A stretch of DNA of 48,154 nucleotides. Origin: Planctomycetota bacterium. GTDB lineage: Bacteria; Planctomycetota; MHYJ01; WSZJ01. Positions 39,238 to 48,154 of the stretch are shown here, piece by piece. The DNA is taken from NCBI GenBank assembly GCA_016190145.1, contig JACPRD010000132.1, positions 1 through 48,154 of the forward strand, read 5' to 3'. Numbering within the stretch: the first letter of the stretch is position 1; each line of letters opens with the position of its first letter. A program made the position numbers and the translations under genes. The notes beneath the pieces are model-generated. The model did no database searches. It saw nothing but the letters and a program-made list of their open reading frames with translations, and was not told the DNA's origin.

Positions 39238-39882
39238 ATGAGGGTCTCAGAGACATTCAGGTCGTTGCAGGGGGAAGGGCCCTCGGCGGGCGCTCCGGCG
39301 ACGTTTCTGCGGCTGCAGGGGTGTTCGGTGGGGTGCCGATGGTGCGACAGCCGGTACACTTGGGATCTGGCCCTGGGGCGCGAGGTCGGAATGTCGGAGC
39401 AACTGGCCGAGTTGACGGGCCTGGGGCCATGTGATCTGCTCGTAATCACGGGCGGAGAACCGCTGGAAGTCCAAGGCTTCGAAGAATTTGCGGCGGCCGC
39501 CTGCGGATGCTGGAGCCGCGTTGAAGTTGAAACCTCCGGCGTTCGATGCCCCCCAATGTCTCTTCCAAACCTCTACTGGAACTGGTCCCCCAAACTGCCC
39601 TCCGCGACGCCGAGGTGGGAGTCGACCTGGGCTCACGCGGCCGCCTGGATGGCCGAACCCCGGGCCATCGCGAAAATCGTCGTGGGGCCGGAGGACGCGG
39701 CCGACGCCCGGAGACTCGCGCTCTCCCTTCCCCGCGACCGGGTCTGGCTCATGCCTGAAGCGATGACCGCGGAAGTTCTGCGCGAACGGTCGGCCGCGCT
39801 GGCCGAAATATGCCAGCGGGAGGGCTGGCGGCTGTCCCCGCGCCTGCACGTCTGGCTCTGGGGCGCGCGCCGGGGGATTTAA
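39238..39882 (+). CDS. queE: 7-carboxy-7-deazaguanine synthase QueE
   Basis: A 214-aa radical SAM enzyme converting 6-carboxy-tetrahydropterin to 7-carboxy-7-deazaguanine. SLQGEGPSAGAPATFLRL is the QueE N-terminus and the 4Fe-4S cluster cysteines are Cys29, Cys33 and Cys36 (CSVGCRWCDSRYTW). VITGGEPL is the SAM-binding GGE motif, and VEVETSG follows. ATG 39238 was chosen over the TTG at 39217, which lies in the terminator T-tract. No clear Shine-Dalgarno sequence precedes it. queC and queD are not in the window. Its stop TAA is part of the palindrome at 39879-40045. Confidence 0.95.
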   Translation: MRVSETFRSLQGEGPSAGAPATFLRLQGCSVGCRWCDSRYTWDLALGREVGMSEQLAELTGLGPCDLLVITGGEPLEVQGFEEFAAAACGCWSRVEVETSGVRCPPMSLPNLYWNWSPKLPSATPRWESTWAHAAAWMAEPRAIAKIVVGPEDAADARRLALSLPRDRVWLMPEAMTAEVLRERSAALAEICQREGWRLSPRLHVWLWGARRGI

Positions 39883-40045
39883 GCGGGTCCGGCGAAATCC
39901 TTGCGGACCCGTCGCGGGTCTTTCGCCGTCTGGCTGCGTTGCCGATCCTCATCGATGTACAACGACATCGATTCCGGTCGGCGCCTTGCCAGCCGGTGAA
40001 ATCCCTCGCGTCGGACTCCGCAAGAATCTCGCCGAACCCGCTTAA
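39879..40045. repeat. Long palindrome between convergent genes
   Basis: A 167-bp imperfect palindrome running from TTAAGCGGG to CCCGCTTAA. The outer 27 bp of each arm match at about 24 positions (for example CTTGCGGA/TCCGCAAG), and weaker pairing continues to the centre ATCGATGT-ACAACG-ACATCGAT. The left end contains the queE stop TAA; the right end lies two bases before the stop of the convergent lipoprotein gene. No coding frame is apparent inside. It likely terminates both genes and may be a transposable remnant. Confidence 0.85.
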
Positions 40046-40046
40046 C

Positions 40047-41890
40047 CTACTTTTTCGCGAAGGCCGCGCGAACGGTCCGGGCCCACTTTTCCGGGTCGCG
40101 CTCGTTTGCATCGCACTCCTCGAGCCCGCGCTCCTCGATGAACCGGACCCGGAGCAGGAGGCAGGCCGCGCTGTCGGGAAAACCCCCGTACATGATCTTC
40201 GCCTCCTGGTCCGCCGCGTTCGCCGCCAGCGCGAGGAATGCGGTTTCGTCGCCGATCTGGAAGAGCGTGAGATAGGCGGCGGCGCGCGACGCCGGCGACG
40301 GCTTCGACGCCGCGAACGCCGCGAGCGCGGACGCGTCCTCAGCGCCTCCGAACGCCAGCCGCCGCGCCGCGAGCCGGCGCTCCTCCTCCGGCGCCGACGA
40401 ATCCGCCAGCAGCCCGCGGTCGCGCTTGTTCAGCGGGTCGCGGACCTCGCGGATCACCTCGACCGTCGCCTCCAGCGTCGGCCCCGGCTGCGTTCCCGCC
40501 GCAGCCGCGAGCGCCCGCGCGATCATCCGCTCCGCCCGCGGGCGCGCGGATTCGCTTCCCATCGCCATGAAATCGAGCAGCAGCAGGTAGGCGCTGTTGT
40601 TCAGGCGCCAGGCCGCGAGGAGGTCGGCGGCGGCGGTGGAGGGATCGAGGGCCGGGGCGTGGAACACGGCCCAGCCCGGCACGATGCGGACGATGCGGTT
40701 CTGGTCGAGCGGGCCGACGCCTACTTCCCAGAGGCTTTCGCCTCCCTCCGTCGCCAGGAACGCGCCGCCGTCGTCGCAGGCGATGGACAGGTGGATGTTC
40801 TTCGAGCCTCCTTCGACGGCCGCCCGCCAGCGCGCCGCGGCGGCGTCCGTCTTGTCGGATGCGTCCCCCAGCCATTTTCCCGTCGCGCGCTCGAGCGCCA
40901 GCTCGGCGGCCCAGCGGTCGAGCGAATCCGGCTTCGACGCCGCGAGCAGCCGCACCAGCTCCGGCGCGGGCTCCGGCCGTCCCGAGTTCCCCAGCGCGAT
41001 CGCGAGGTCGTCGTTCGGACCGGTCTTCCAGGCCGCGAGAAGCGGCGCCGTCCGCGAACCGGGGCCGTAGGACACCGCCGCGAGCCGGCGGAGGTCGCCG
41101 GGCTCCTCGTTCAGCAGGATGTCGCGGAGAAGCGGCTCGGCCGCCGGGCCCGCCCGCCGGAAAAACGACCGCACCTCCCACCAGGCGAGGCTCTCGTCGG
41201 CGCTCCGCGCCTTCCTCACGAAGTCCCGCAGATCCATCCGCACCTTCACCAGCTCCGCTTCTTCGAACGTCGCCGCGCAGAGCGAGATCAGGACTTCCTC
41301 CCACTCCTCCAGCTCCCCGCGCGAGCGCAGGATCTGCTCGAGGGCGTCGGGGAGCAGGTCCGCGAGGCGCCGCACGTCCATCCCGAACCGGATGTGAAGC
41401 ACCGCCGCGTATCGGCGCACCTCGGGGTCGTCGTCCCGGAGCCACACGCCGGGATCCGGAATCGTCCGCCGGGCTTCCTCGACACGCGCGATGCGGGCGA
41501 CCCACCAGAAGGCGAAGACGCGAAGTGAGTGACCCGTCCTGACGGAGCGCTGCAGCCGCACGACGAATTCCTCGTCCGTGGGCGGGGTGGTTTCCCAGGA
41601 TTTCCTGCGGAAGCGTGCCAGGACTTCGCGGCTGGCCTGTGCGCGTTCCGGATCGGAGTCTTCGGCGCCGGCGAAGAGCCAGGGCACGGCGGCGAGGCCG
41701 ATCTCCTCGAGCCGGGCTGAGGCGCCGGTTCGCGCTTTCGGGTCTTCGGCGCCGAGGGTGGCGACGAGCTGAACGATCTCCTGGTTCTCCTCCGGCGACG
41801 CCGCGGGGCCCGGCTCCGGCTCTTCCGGCAGCTCGTAGCTCGAGCGGCAGCCCGCGAGCGCGGCGGCGAGGGCGATCGCGGCGAGGCGGT

Positions 41891-41894
<4 letters not shown>
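40047..41894 (-). CDS. HEAT-repeat lipoprotein
   Basis: A 615-aa protein. The signal peptide ends in a lipobox (AALAGC, Cys16), so it is lipid-anchored. An acidic Pro-rich spacer ([15 protein letters not shown]) precedes HEAT-like helical repeats such as [25 protein letters not shown] and [17 protein letters not shown]. Residues about 370-430 include a beta-rich insert ([21 protein letters not shown]). Function unknown; a periplasmic scaffold or adaptor is likely. TTG 41894 overlaps the ispG stop (TTGA), giving translational coupling. The longer upstream frame is antisense noise through ispG. Confidence 0.75.
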
Positions 41895-43036
<1,142 letters not shown>

Positions 43037-43120
43037 AGGAAAAAGTGGAGGAAGTTGCCATCGGGGATCGCCTTCGATCCATCGTAGAGGAGCCGGGCGG
43101 ACGCTGTTATCCTGCTTCCC

Positions 43121-43855
43121 ATGAAACGACTTCCGCTGCTGCTCCTGACCGTCTCACTGTCCGCCTGCAGCCCCTTCTCCGAACGCTTCGAGCCCGGGCG
43201 CGCGGAAGTCCTCGAGTTCCGGCTCTCGAACGGGTTCTGGGAGGACCGGTTCGGGCCCGGAACGCCGATTGCGGCGGGGGGGTGGGTGAGCCTGGACGCG
43301 AGGGAGGACGGGAAGGCGCGCGCGCTGGAAGTGGTTTCGCTGGACCCGGGGGTGATCGAGGTGGCGGGGCCGGTGAACGCGATGGACACGGAGGACGGGG
43401 CAAGCTACGCGGTGAAGCTGCGCGCCGTGGCCGCGGGGAAGGCGACGGTGGAGTTCCGGCAGGGGGATGTGGCGGTGGACTCCGTCGAGTTCACGGTGAA
43501 GCCGGTGGGGAGTTTCGACTGGCGGATCTACGATCCGGCGCGGCAGGACCGGCGCGACGAGGACGTGCTCACGGTGCGGCTGGCGGAATCGATGGAGATC
43601 GAGATCCTGTTCTTCGACGAGGCGGGGGAGCGGATCGCGGGAGCGGGGGCGTTCCGGATGGAGTTCGGCGAATCGAAGATCCTCTCGCAGGTCGAGCCGG
43701 ACAGGCACGAGTGCTGCGCCTTCCACATGCTGGTGATCGGGAGCCGGGCGCCGGTGGAGGTCAAGGGCGAGGCGTTCGGGCGGACCGAGCTGGTGGTGAA
43801 CGGCGTGGCGGGAAGTGCCGCGCGGCGGGTCATCACGGTGAAGGTGGGGTTCTGA
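43121..43855 (+). CDS. Lipoprotein of unknown function, beta-rich
   Basis: A 244-aa protein with a lipobox signal (LTVSLSAC, Cys16). The rest is predicted beta-sandwich: short alternating strands with [20 protein letters not shown] and [22 protein letters not shown] resemble immunoglobulin-like or BIG_2-type folds. [11 protein letters not shown] holds two adjacent cysteines. No family was recognised. TATCCT seven bases before the ATG with no Shine-Dalgarno sequence suggests a leaderless start. It is divergent from ispG. Confidence 0.7.
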   Translation: MKRLPLLLLTVSLSACSPFSERFEPGRAEVLEFRLSNGFWEDRFGPGTPIAAGGWVSLDAREDGKARALEVVSLDPGVIEVAGPVNAMDTEDGASYAVKLRAVAAGKATVEFRQGDVAVDSVEFTVKPVGSFDWRIYDPARQDRRDEDVLTVRLAESMEIEILFFDEAGERIAGAGAFRMEFGESKILSQVEPDRHECCAFHMLVIGSRAPVEVKGEAFGRTELVVNGVAGSAARRVITVKVGF

Positions 43856-43922
43856 CAGTCACCCATGATCGGGGATCACCCTCGGGGATGAAAATGGAGT
43901 GAGGCAGGCACGAGGCAACGGG

Positions 43923-44050
43923 GGGCCGTTTTCCGACAGCGCTCGCGGAACGACTGAGGAGGAGGAGAAGGAGGAGGCGCAGGAGGAGGTCGTCCCACCG
44001 AGGCCGTTCCTCCTCCTGCTCCTTCTCCTCCTCCTTCTCCTGGGCCGTTT
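43923..44050. repeat. Polypurine/polypyrimidine hairpin flanked by 9-bp direct repeats
   Basis: GGAGGAGGAGAAGGAGGAGG-type purine DNA (43956-43989) is matched by its inverted pyrimidine complement (44009-44040), forming a stem of about 30 bp around TCGTCCCACCGAGGCCGTT. GGGCCGTTT occurs at 43923-43931 and 44042-44050, flanking the hairpin like a target-site duplication. It lies between the 43121 lipoprotein and the beta-helix gene. It may act as a terminator, and the mirror-like purine run could also form triplex DNA. Confidence 0.75.
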
Positions 44051-44077
44051 CAGAACAACCGACTATTCTCAAGGTGG

Positions 44078-44127
44078 CATGAGAAAAAACCGATCCACGG
44101 TGCGGTCGGACCTCGCTCGTTTCGCGA
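44078..44127 (+). repeat. Half copy of the TGAGAGC-family palindrome (inside a gene)
   Basis: These 50 bases match the reverse complement of 69-118 at 44 positions, including the GGTCGGACCTCGCTCG block and the ATGAGAAAAA run. The second arm is absent. The copy overlaps the start codon and first 16 codons of the beta-helix gene. Confidence 0.8.
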
Positions 44128-46127
44128 TGGCGCTGGCCGTTCTCTCGGGCGTCGCGGCGGCGCAGGAGCCGCTGGAGATCTCGCAGGACATCTCCCTCGA
44201 TCCCGCGAAAACGTACGGGCCGATCGTCGTCAGGGCCTCGGGGATCACGATCGACGGTCGCGGCGCGTGGATCGTGGGCGCGAAGGCCGGAAACCCGAAG
44301 GACTTCAAGGGAACCGGGATCGCCGCGGCGGGCGTCTCGAAGGTCGCGCTGAAGAACGTGAACGTGAAGGGATTCGAGACGGGACTGCGCGTCGAAGACG
44401 CGGAGGGGTGGACCGTCGAGGGGTGCAATTTCTCCGGCAACTTCCACGACCCGGCGTTCGGATGGGGCGAAAACGGGAGGCGCGGCGGGATCGTACTCAC
44501 GCGGGTGCGGGGAAGCGCCTTCCGGAGGAACCGCGCGAACGACGTGTGGGACGGGTGCAGCCTGGAGGAGTGCGACGGGAACGCGCTGGAGGAGAACGAC
44601 TTCTCGCACTGCTCGAACACGTGTCTCAAGCTGTGGACGAGCTGCCGGAATACGGTGGTGAAAAACGTGCTGTCGCACGGGATCCGCATCGACCCCGGCG
44701 AGGTGCACGCGCGCGATTCCACGAGCGTGCTGATCGAGAGCGGCTCGAACGACAACCTGTTCCGCGGCAACGACTGCACGCACGGGGGCGACGGGATCTT
44801 CGTGCGCGTACTGAACGGCTGGTGCTCCACGGGGAATCTTTTCGAGGAAAACGACGCCTCGTACGCCAACAACAATGCGGTCGAGTGCTGGGCGCCGCGC
44901 AACCGCTGGGTGCGGAACAAGGCGAACCACTCCTCGTACGGGTTCTGGATGGGAGGATCGGACCAGACGGTGCTGATCGAGAACGAGGCAGCGCACAACG
45001 GGGACCCGAAGGGGAACCACAATTCGCCGCACCTGCCCGAGGGCGGGCATGCGGGGATCGTGTTCATGTTCGGGCCGGGGAGCCACGTGCTGCTGCGCGG
45101 CAACCGGTGCCACCACAACAACGGCGCGGGGATCGCGCTCATCGGGGACCAGGAGAGCGCGGGAAAGAAGTGGAAGATCCGCCACTGGGTCGTGGAGCAG
45201 AACGAGCTGTCGGACAACCGCTGGGACATCTACGCGCAGCACGCCGACGGGGTGCGCCTCTCCGCGAATCTCTGCCGCAGCGCGAAGCCGCTCGAAGACG
45301 CCGGAGGCGTGACCAACCTCTTCCAACCCCGTCCCGACGCCGCGGTGAAACTGCCGCCGGTCGCGAAGCTCTCCGCGCCGGCGACGGTTCAGGCCGGTCA
45401 GCCCGCCGTGCTGGACGCTCTGGCGAGCGCCGACCCGGAGGGGAGGAAGCTGAATTTCCGCTGGGATCTCGGGGACGGGACGGTCGCGGTCGAGGGAAAG
45501 GTGACGCACACCTGGAAGTCGCCGGGGTTCTACCGTGTCGGGCTCACAGTGGACAACGGCCCGCTGGCCGATCTGGCGTGGCTCGACGCCTGCGTGGTCG
45601 AAGACGTCGACGAGCTCGGCACGGAGGGCGGGGCCGCCCGCTGGGGGTTCGTCTGCCAGACGAACAACTCCAGGATCGAATTCGCCGACGACGCGGAGAT
45701 GCGGATTTCCGGAAAGACATCGCTGCGCGCGCGGATCGATCCCTACGGAGGGGCCCGCGTGGCGCCGCTGTATCCGGCGTCGAAGGACGCAAAGTGGCCG
45801 CTCAAAGGCAGGAAGGAACTCGTTTTCTGGGCGAAGTATCTCAACGGCGACGTCACCGGATGGCAGGACGGGAACCCGGTCGTGACCCTTCACGAAACCG
45901 AGGACCGCTTCATCCGATTCGTCCCCGCCCGGGACTGGTTCCGCGAACCGAAATACAACGAGGGCCGGGATGGCTGGAACTACTACGCCATCCCGCTGGC
46001 CGGGGACGAGGCATTCCGGCGCGAGGGAGCGAAGGACCTGAAGGCCGTGAACTGGATCTCGATCGGCGTGGATTCCTGGGGAGCCCCTCCGTTGAGGATC
46101 TGGATCGACGGGCTCGCCCTCAAGTAG
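44079..46127 (+). CDS. Secreted right-handed beta-helix protein with PKD domain
   Basis: A 682-aa protein. The signal peptide (1-28, cut near AAA-QE) precedes a parallel beta-helix with Asn-ladder coils (about 40-415), seen in repeated N-x-F/N-x-A units such as LEENDFSHCSN, FRGNDCTHGG, FEENDASYANNNA and LRGNRCHHNN. A PKD domain follows (WDLGDGTVAVEGKVTHTWKSPGFYRV, about 455-505), then a C-terminal beta-sandwich resembling a carbohydrate-binding module (525-682). Beta-helix proteins of this layout are often polysaccharide lyases or epimerases, or sugar-binding. The start codon and first 16 codons lie in a repeat half-copy, so the N-terminus was recruited from mobile DNA (inference). Confidence 0.8.
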   Translation: MRKNRSTVRSDLARFAMALAVLSGVAAAQEPLEISQDISLDPAKTYGPIVVRASGITIDGRGAWIVGAKAGNPKDFKGTGIAAAGVSKVALKNVNVKGFETGLRVEDAEGWTVEGCNFSGNFHDPAFGWGENGRRGGIVLTRVRGSAFRRNRANDVWDGCSLEECDGNALEENDFSHCSNTCLKLWTSCRNTVVKNVLSHGIRIDPGEVHARDSTSVLIESGSNDNLFRGNDCTHGGDGIFVRVLNGWCSTGNLFEENDASYANNNAVECWAPRNRWVRNKANHSSYGFWMGGSDQTVLIENEAAHNGDPKGNHNSPHLPEGGHAGIVFMFGPGSHVLLRGNRCHHNNGAGIALIGDQESAGKKWKIRHWVVEQNELSDNRWDIYAQHADGVRLSANLCRSAKPLEDAGGVTNLFQPRPDAAVKLPPVAKLSAPATVQAGQPAVLDALASADPEGRKLNFRWDLGDGTVAVEGKVTHTWKSPGFYRVGLTVDNGPLADLAWLDACVVEDVDELGTEGGAARWGFVCQTNNSRIEFADDAEMRISGKTSLRARIDPYGGARVAPLYPASKDAKWPLKGRKELVFWAKYLNGDVTGWQDGNPVVTLHETEDRFIRFVPARDWFREPKYNEGRDGWNYYAIPLAGDEAFRREGAKDLKAVNWISIGVDSWGAPPLRIWIDGLALK

Positions 46128-46169
46128 GGTAGAATCCCCGCCGTTCCAACGAAGTCTGGAGGACTGGTC

Positions 46170-47471
46170 TTGCCCATTGCCGGCTCCCCGGGCGCGTCGC
46201 CCGGGTCATCGCGCGAAGTCATCGTGGTCCACGAGGACGAATCTGTGCTCGCGGTCCTGACTGCGGAACTGCGCGAAGCGGGGTTCGTGCCGCACCCGAG
46301 GACTTCGGTGGAGGCGGCGTTCGAAACCCTGCTCGATCCCCGCCCCTGGTGGGCGATGGTGATCGACCACGGATTCCGCGGCCCCGAGGCGACCGGGTTT
46401 CTCGACCGCCTCAAGGCCGAACCGCGCGCGGTTCCCGTCGTCCTCTCCGCCTGGGACGAAAACGTCGCCCGCGCCCCGCGCGTCGCCTCCTACCCCTGGA
46501 TCCGGGTCCTCAAGCAGCCCTTCCACCCCCGCGCCATCCTCGCCGCACTCAACTCGGCGCCGCCGCCGCCCTCGGGGGCCGACCGGCAGCGGGCCACGAC
46601 CAAGTCCCTGATCATCCACCAGCCGGCCGGGATCCTGAAACCGTTCGTGAAGCAGGAACGAAGCGCGATCCTGCCGGGCGCCGCGCGGGAACCGGCGCCC
46701 GCGGCGCCGCCCGTGCGGGACGCGAAAACGGCCCACGAAATGGAACGCGCCCGGGAAATCCAGGGGCGCCTCCTTCCGTCCTCGCTTCCGCAGCCGGAGG
46801 GATTCGAAATTGCGGGGCTTTATCTCCCCGCCGAGGACGTGGGCGGCGACTACTACGACGTCATCACGCTTCCCGACGGCCGCATCGCCATGCTCGTGGC
46901 CGACGTTTCGGGGAAGGGGATTTCCGCGGCGATGGTGATGGTGATGGCGCGCACGGTCTTTCACTCCGTCGCGCCCGGGTGCACGACCGCGCGGCAGCTG
47001 GTCCTCGCCGCGGCGGACCGCATCGCCCGCGACCTGCCCGGCGGGATTTTCATCTCCCTCGTCGCCGCGGTCCTGAAACCTTCGAGCGGGGAGATCTCGA
47101 TCGTCAACTGCGGCCACATGCCGCCGCTGCACTGGTCTCTGATCGACGGAAAGCCGTTTGTCATGACCCTCGACGTCTCGGGAGGAGCGATCGGCCTCGT
47201 GAAAGGCGCGATCTTCGAACGGACGCTCCGCGACGCCACCCTGGTCCTCGGTCCCGGCGAACAACTCGTGTTCTACACGGACGGCGTGAACGAGGCCATG
47301 GACGAGAAGAACGAGGAATACGGGGACAAAAAGCTCCACAAGATGCTGAAGACCAACGGTGAAGCGCCGGCGGCGGACCTCGTCCAGTCGATCGTCGACT
47401 CCGTGCTGTACCACCGCGGGGACGCTCCGGCGAGCGACGACATCACCGTGCTCGCCGTGCGGAGAAAGTAG
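46170..47471 (+). CDS. Receiver-like domain fused to SpoIIE/PP2C phosphatase
   Basis: A 433-aa signalling protein. Residues 15-130 form a CheY-like receiver (EVIVVHEDESVL, VIDHGFRGPEATGF with the acceptor Asp, VLKQPFHP with the Lys). A linker helix leads to a PP2C/SpoIIE domain (about 190-433) with metal-binding DVGGDYYDVI, VADVSGKGISAAMVM and SDDITVLAV. Such RsbU-like proteins dephosphorylate anti-sigma-factor antagonists. No anti-sigma or antagonist gene is adjacent. The start is TTG 46170 with GGAGGA eight bases upstream; TAGAAT at 46130-46135 is a likely -10. Confidence 0.9.
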   Translation: MPIAGSPGASPGSSREVIVVHEDESVLAVLTAELREAGFVPHPRTSVEAAFETLLDPRPWWAMVIDHGFRGPEATGFLDRLKAEPRAVPVVLSAWDENVARAPRVASYPWIRVLKQPFHPRAILAALNSAPPPPSGADRQRATTKSLIIHQPAGILKPFVKQERSAILPGAAREPAPAAPPVRDAKTAHEMERAREIQGRLLPSSLPQPEGFEIAGLYLPAEDVGGDYYDVITLPDGRIAMLVADVSGKGISAAMVMVMARTVFHSVAPGCTTARQLVLAAADRIARDLPGGIFISLVAAVLKPSSGEISIVNCGHMPPLHWSLIDGKPFVMTLDVSGGAIGLVKGAIFERTLRDATLVLGPGEQLVFYTDGVNEAMDEKNEEYGDKKLHKMLKTNGEAPAADLVQSIVDSVLYHRGDAPASDDITVLAVRRK

Positions 47472-47598
47472 GACGGCGCGAGGGCACACCGTTGCTGCCG
47501 CTCCGCGGGATGCACCGGATTCCGTGTAGAATGCCCGCCGAATCGGCCGCGCGTCCGCCAAGGCCCCCGGCCCCGACCCCATCGGAGATTCCGCCGTT

Positions 47599-48154
47599 TG
47601 GCCGACCTCATGCCCCTCGCCGTTGACTTCGTCCGGTCCTTCAACAAGGCCGTGCGATCGTTCCGCATGTACTCGCCCACGCACCCCCAGGTCCAGACCG
47701 ACCTCAAGGACGCTTTCTCCTGGCTTGAAAAAATGACCGCCGCCGAACCGTCGGTCGCCCTCGGCGCGCGCGAAGGCGTCATGATCGTCCAGGGCCGCCC
47801 CGTCCGCGAAATGACCACCTCCCTCAAGGCCTTCATCGACAGCCTCTCCTCCCGCGGCCTCACCAGCTTCTCCATTCAGCGCGGCGCTACCCTCGCCGAG
47901 TTCAGCGGCCTCGTCGATATCCTCGTCAAGAAACCCGAAGTCGTCATGGACGGCGACAGCATCAAGGCCGAACTCCTCAAACCCCTCCATCATTTCCGCG
48001 TGAACGAACTCCGCTTCGTCGCACTCGAGGATGGAGTTTCTGAGGAAGCGGTCTCCGCGCTTTCGGCCGGGGGGGCGCAGCAGCAGGAGCTGATGCAGCT
48101 CATCTCGGCGTTCGTGGGCGGAGAGCAGGTGACGGTGGGGGGGCCGGGCGGGGA
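47599..48154 (+). CDS. Partial gene, cut by the window end; conserved N-terminal helical domain
   Basis: At least 185 codons are open to the edge with no stop. The start could be TTG 47599, with CGGAG ten bases upstream, or ATG 47611. The N-terminus FVRSFNKAVRSFRMYSPTHPQV and a later SLSSRGLTSFSIQRGATLAEFSGLVDIL resemble the leading domain of HEAT-repeat or HD-type signalling proteins I have seen with this phrase, but I cannot name the family. TAGAAT (47527-47532) is a probable -10. It follows the SpoIIE phosphatase by 127 bp on the same strand. Confidence 0.6.

Overview
The window reads as one contiguous piece of a high-GC, diderm bacterial chromosome. Outer-membrane character is supported by two lipobox-bearing lipoproteins, a C-terminal-Phe beta-barrel porin and an ArnT/Wbp-like envelope-sugar locus. 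Secreted HEAT-repeat proteins, frequent GTG/TTG starts, many compact overlapping genes and paired membrane pyrophosphatases fit an uncultured Planctomycetota-like lineage. That placement is inference; no rRNA or other decisive marker is present.

Region 1 (1-14247) looks like a self-regulated envelope-modification block. A methyltransferase leads into two tandem PhoB/OmpR-class two-component systems (RR-HK-RR-HK). They are followed by an overlapping operon: ArnT-like GT, Gfo/Idh/MocA oxidoreductase, DPM/ArnC-like GT2, NodB/ArnD-like deacetylase, WbpD-like hexapeptide acyltransferase and DegT/ArnB-like aminotransferase. A convergent second GT39 and a divergent GT2 follow. Three copies of the same operator, TTCAY-type repeats spaced exactly 11 bp and present three times each, precede the methyltransferase, the ArnT-like gene and the GT39/GT2 divergent pair. 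This ties the block into one predicted regulon.

Region 2 (14245-22544) is housekeeping and energy: two membrane pyrophosphatases of different cation class (GNTTAA and GNTTKA), trmD, then ribE and rsmB. Region 3 (22706-31527) holds a secreted hydrolase with a HEAT-like tail, a GT-C membrane protein, a gamma-glutamyltransferase with a transglutaminase-like protein, and a histidine kinase with a stand-alone receiver.

Region 4 (31530-37666) begins with a promoter-RNA-terminator unit containing an H-type pseudoknot. It continues with two paralogous Cys-rich zinc-ribbon clusters (one fused to a TusA-like domain beside a DsrE protein) around a DUF1028 hydrolase and a porin. Then comes a tRNA-like element with a long variable arm and a GCA anticodon, and a HEAT-repeat secreted protein. 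Region 5 (37842-43036) has queF-fabI divergent from queE, whose leader is a second structured RNA ending in an intrinsic terminator, then a HEAT lipoprotein and ispG. Region 6 (43121-48154) has a lipoprotein, a beta-helix/PKD secreted protein, a receiver-SpoIIE phosphatase and a truncated last gene.

Repeats are conspicuous. Several families of long palindromes and heptanucleotide repeats sit between genes and often supply stop codons, and twice start codons, to their neighbours.
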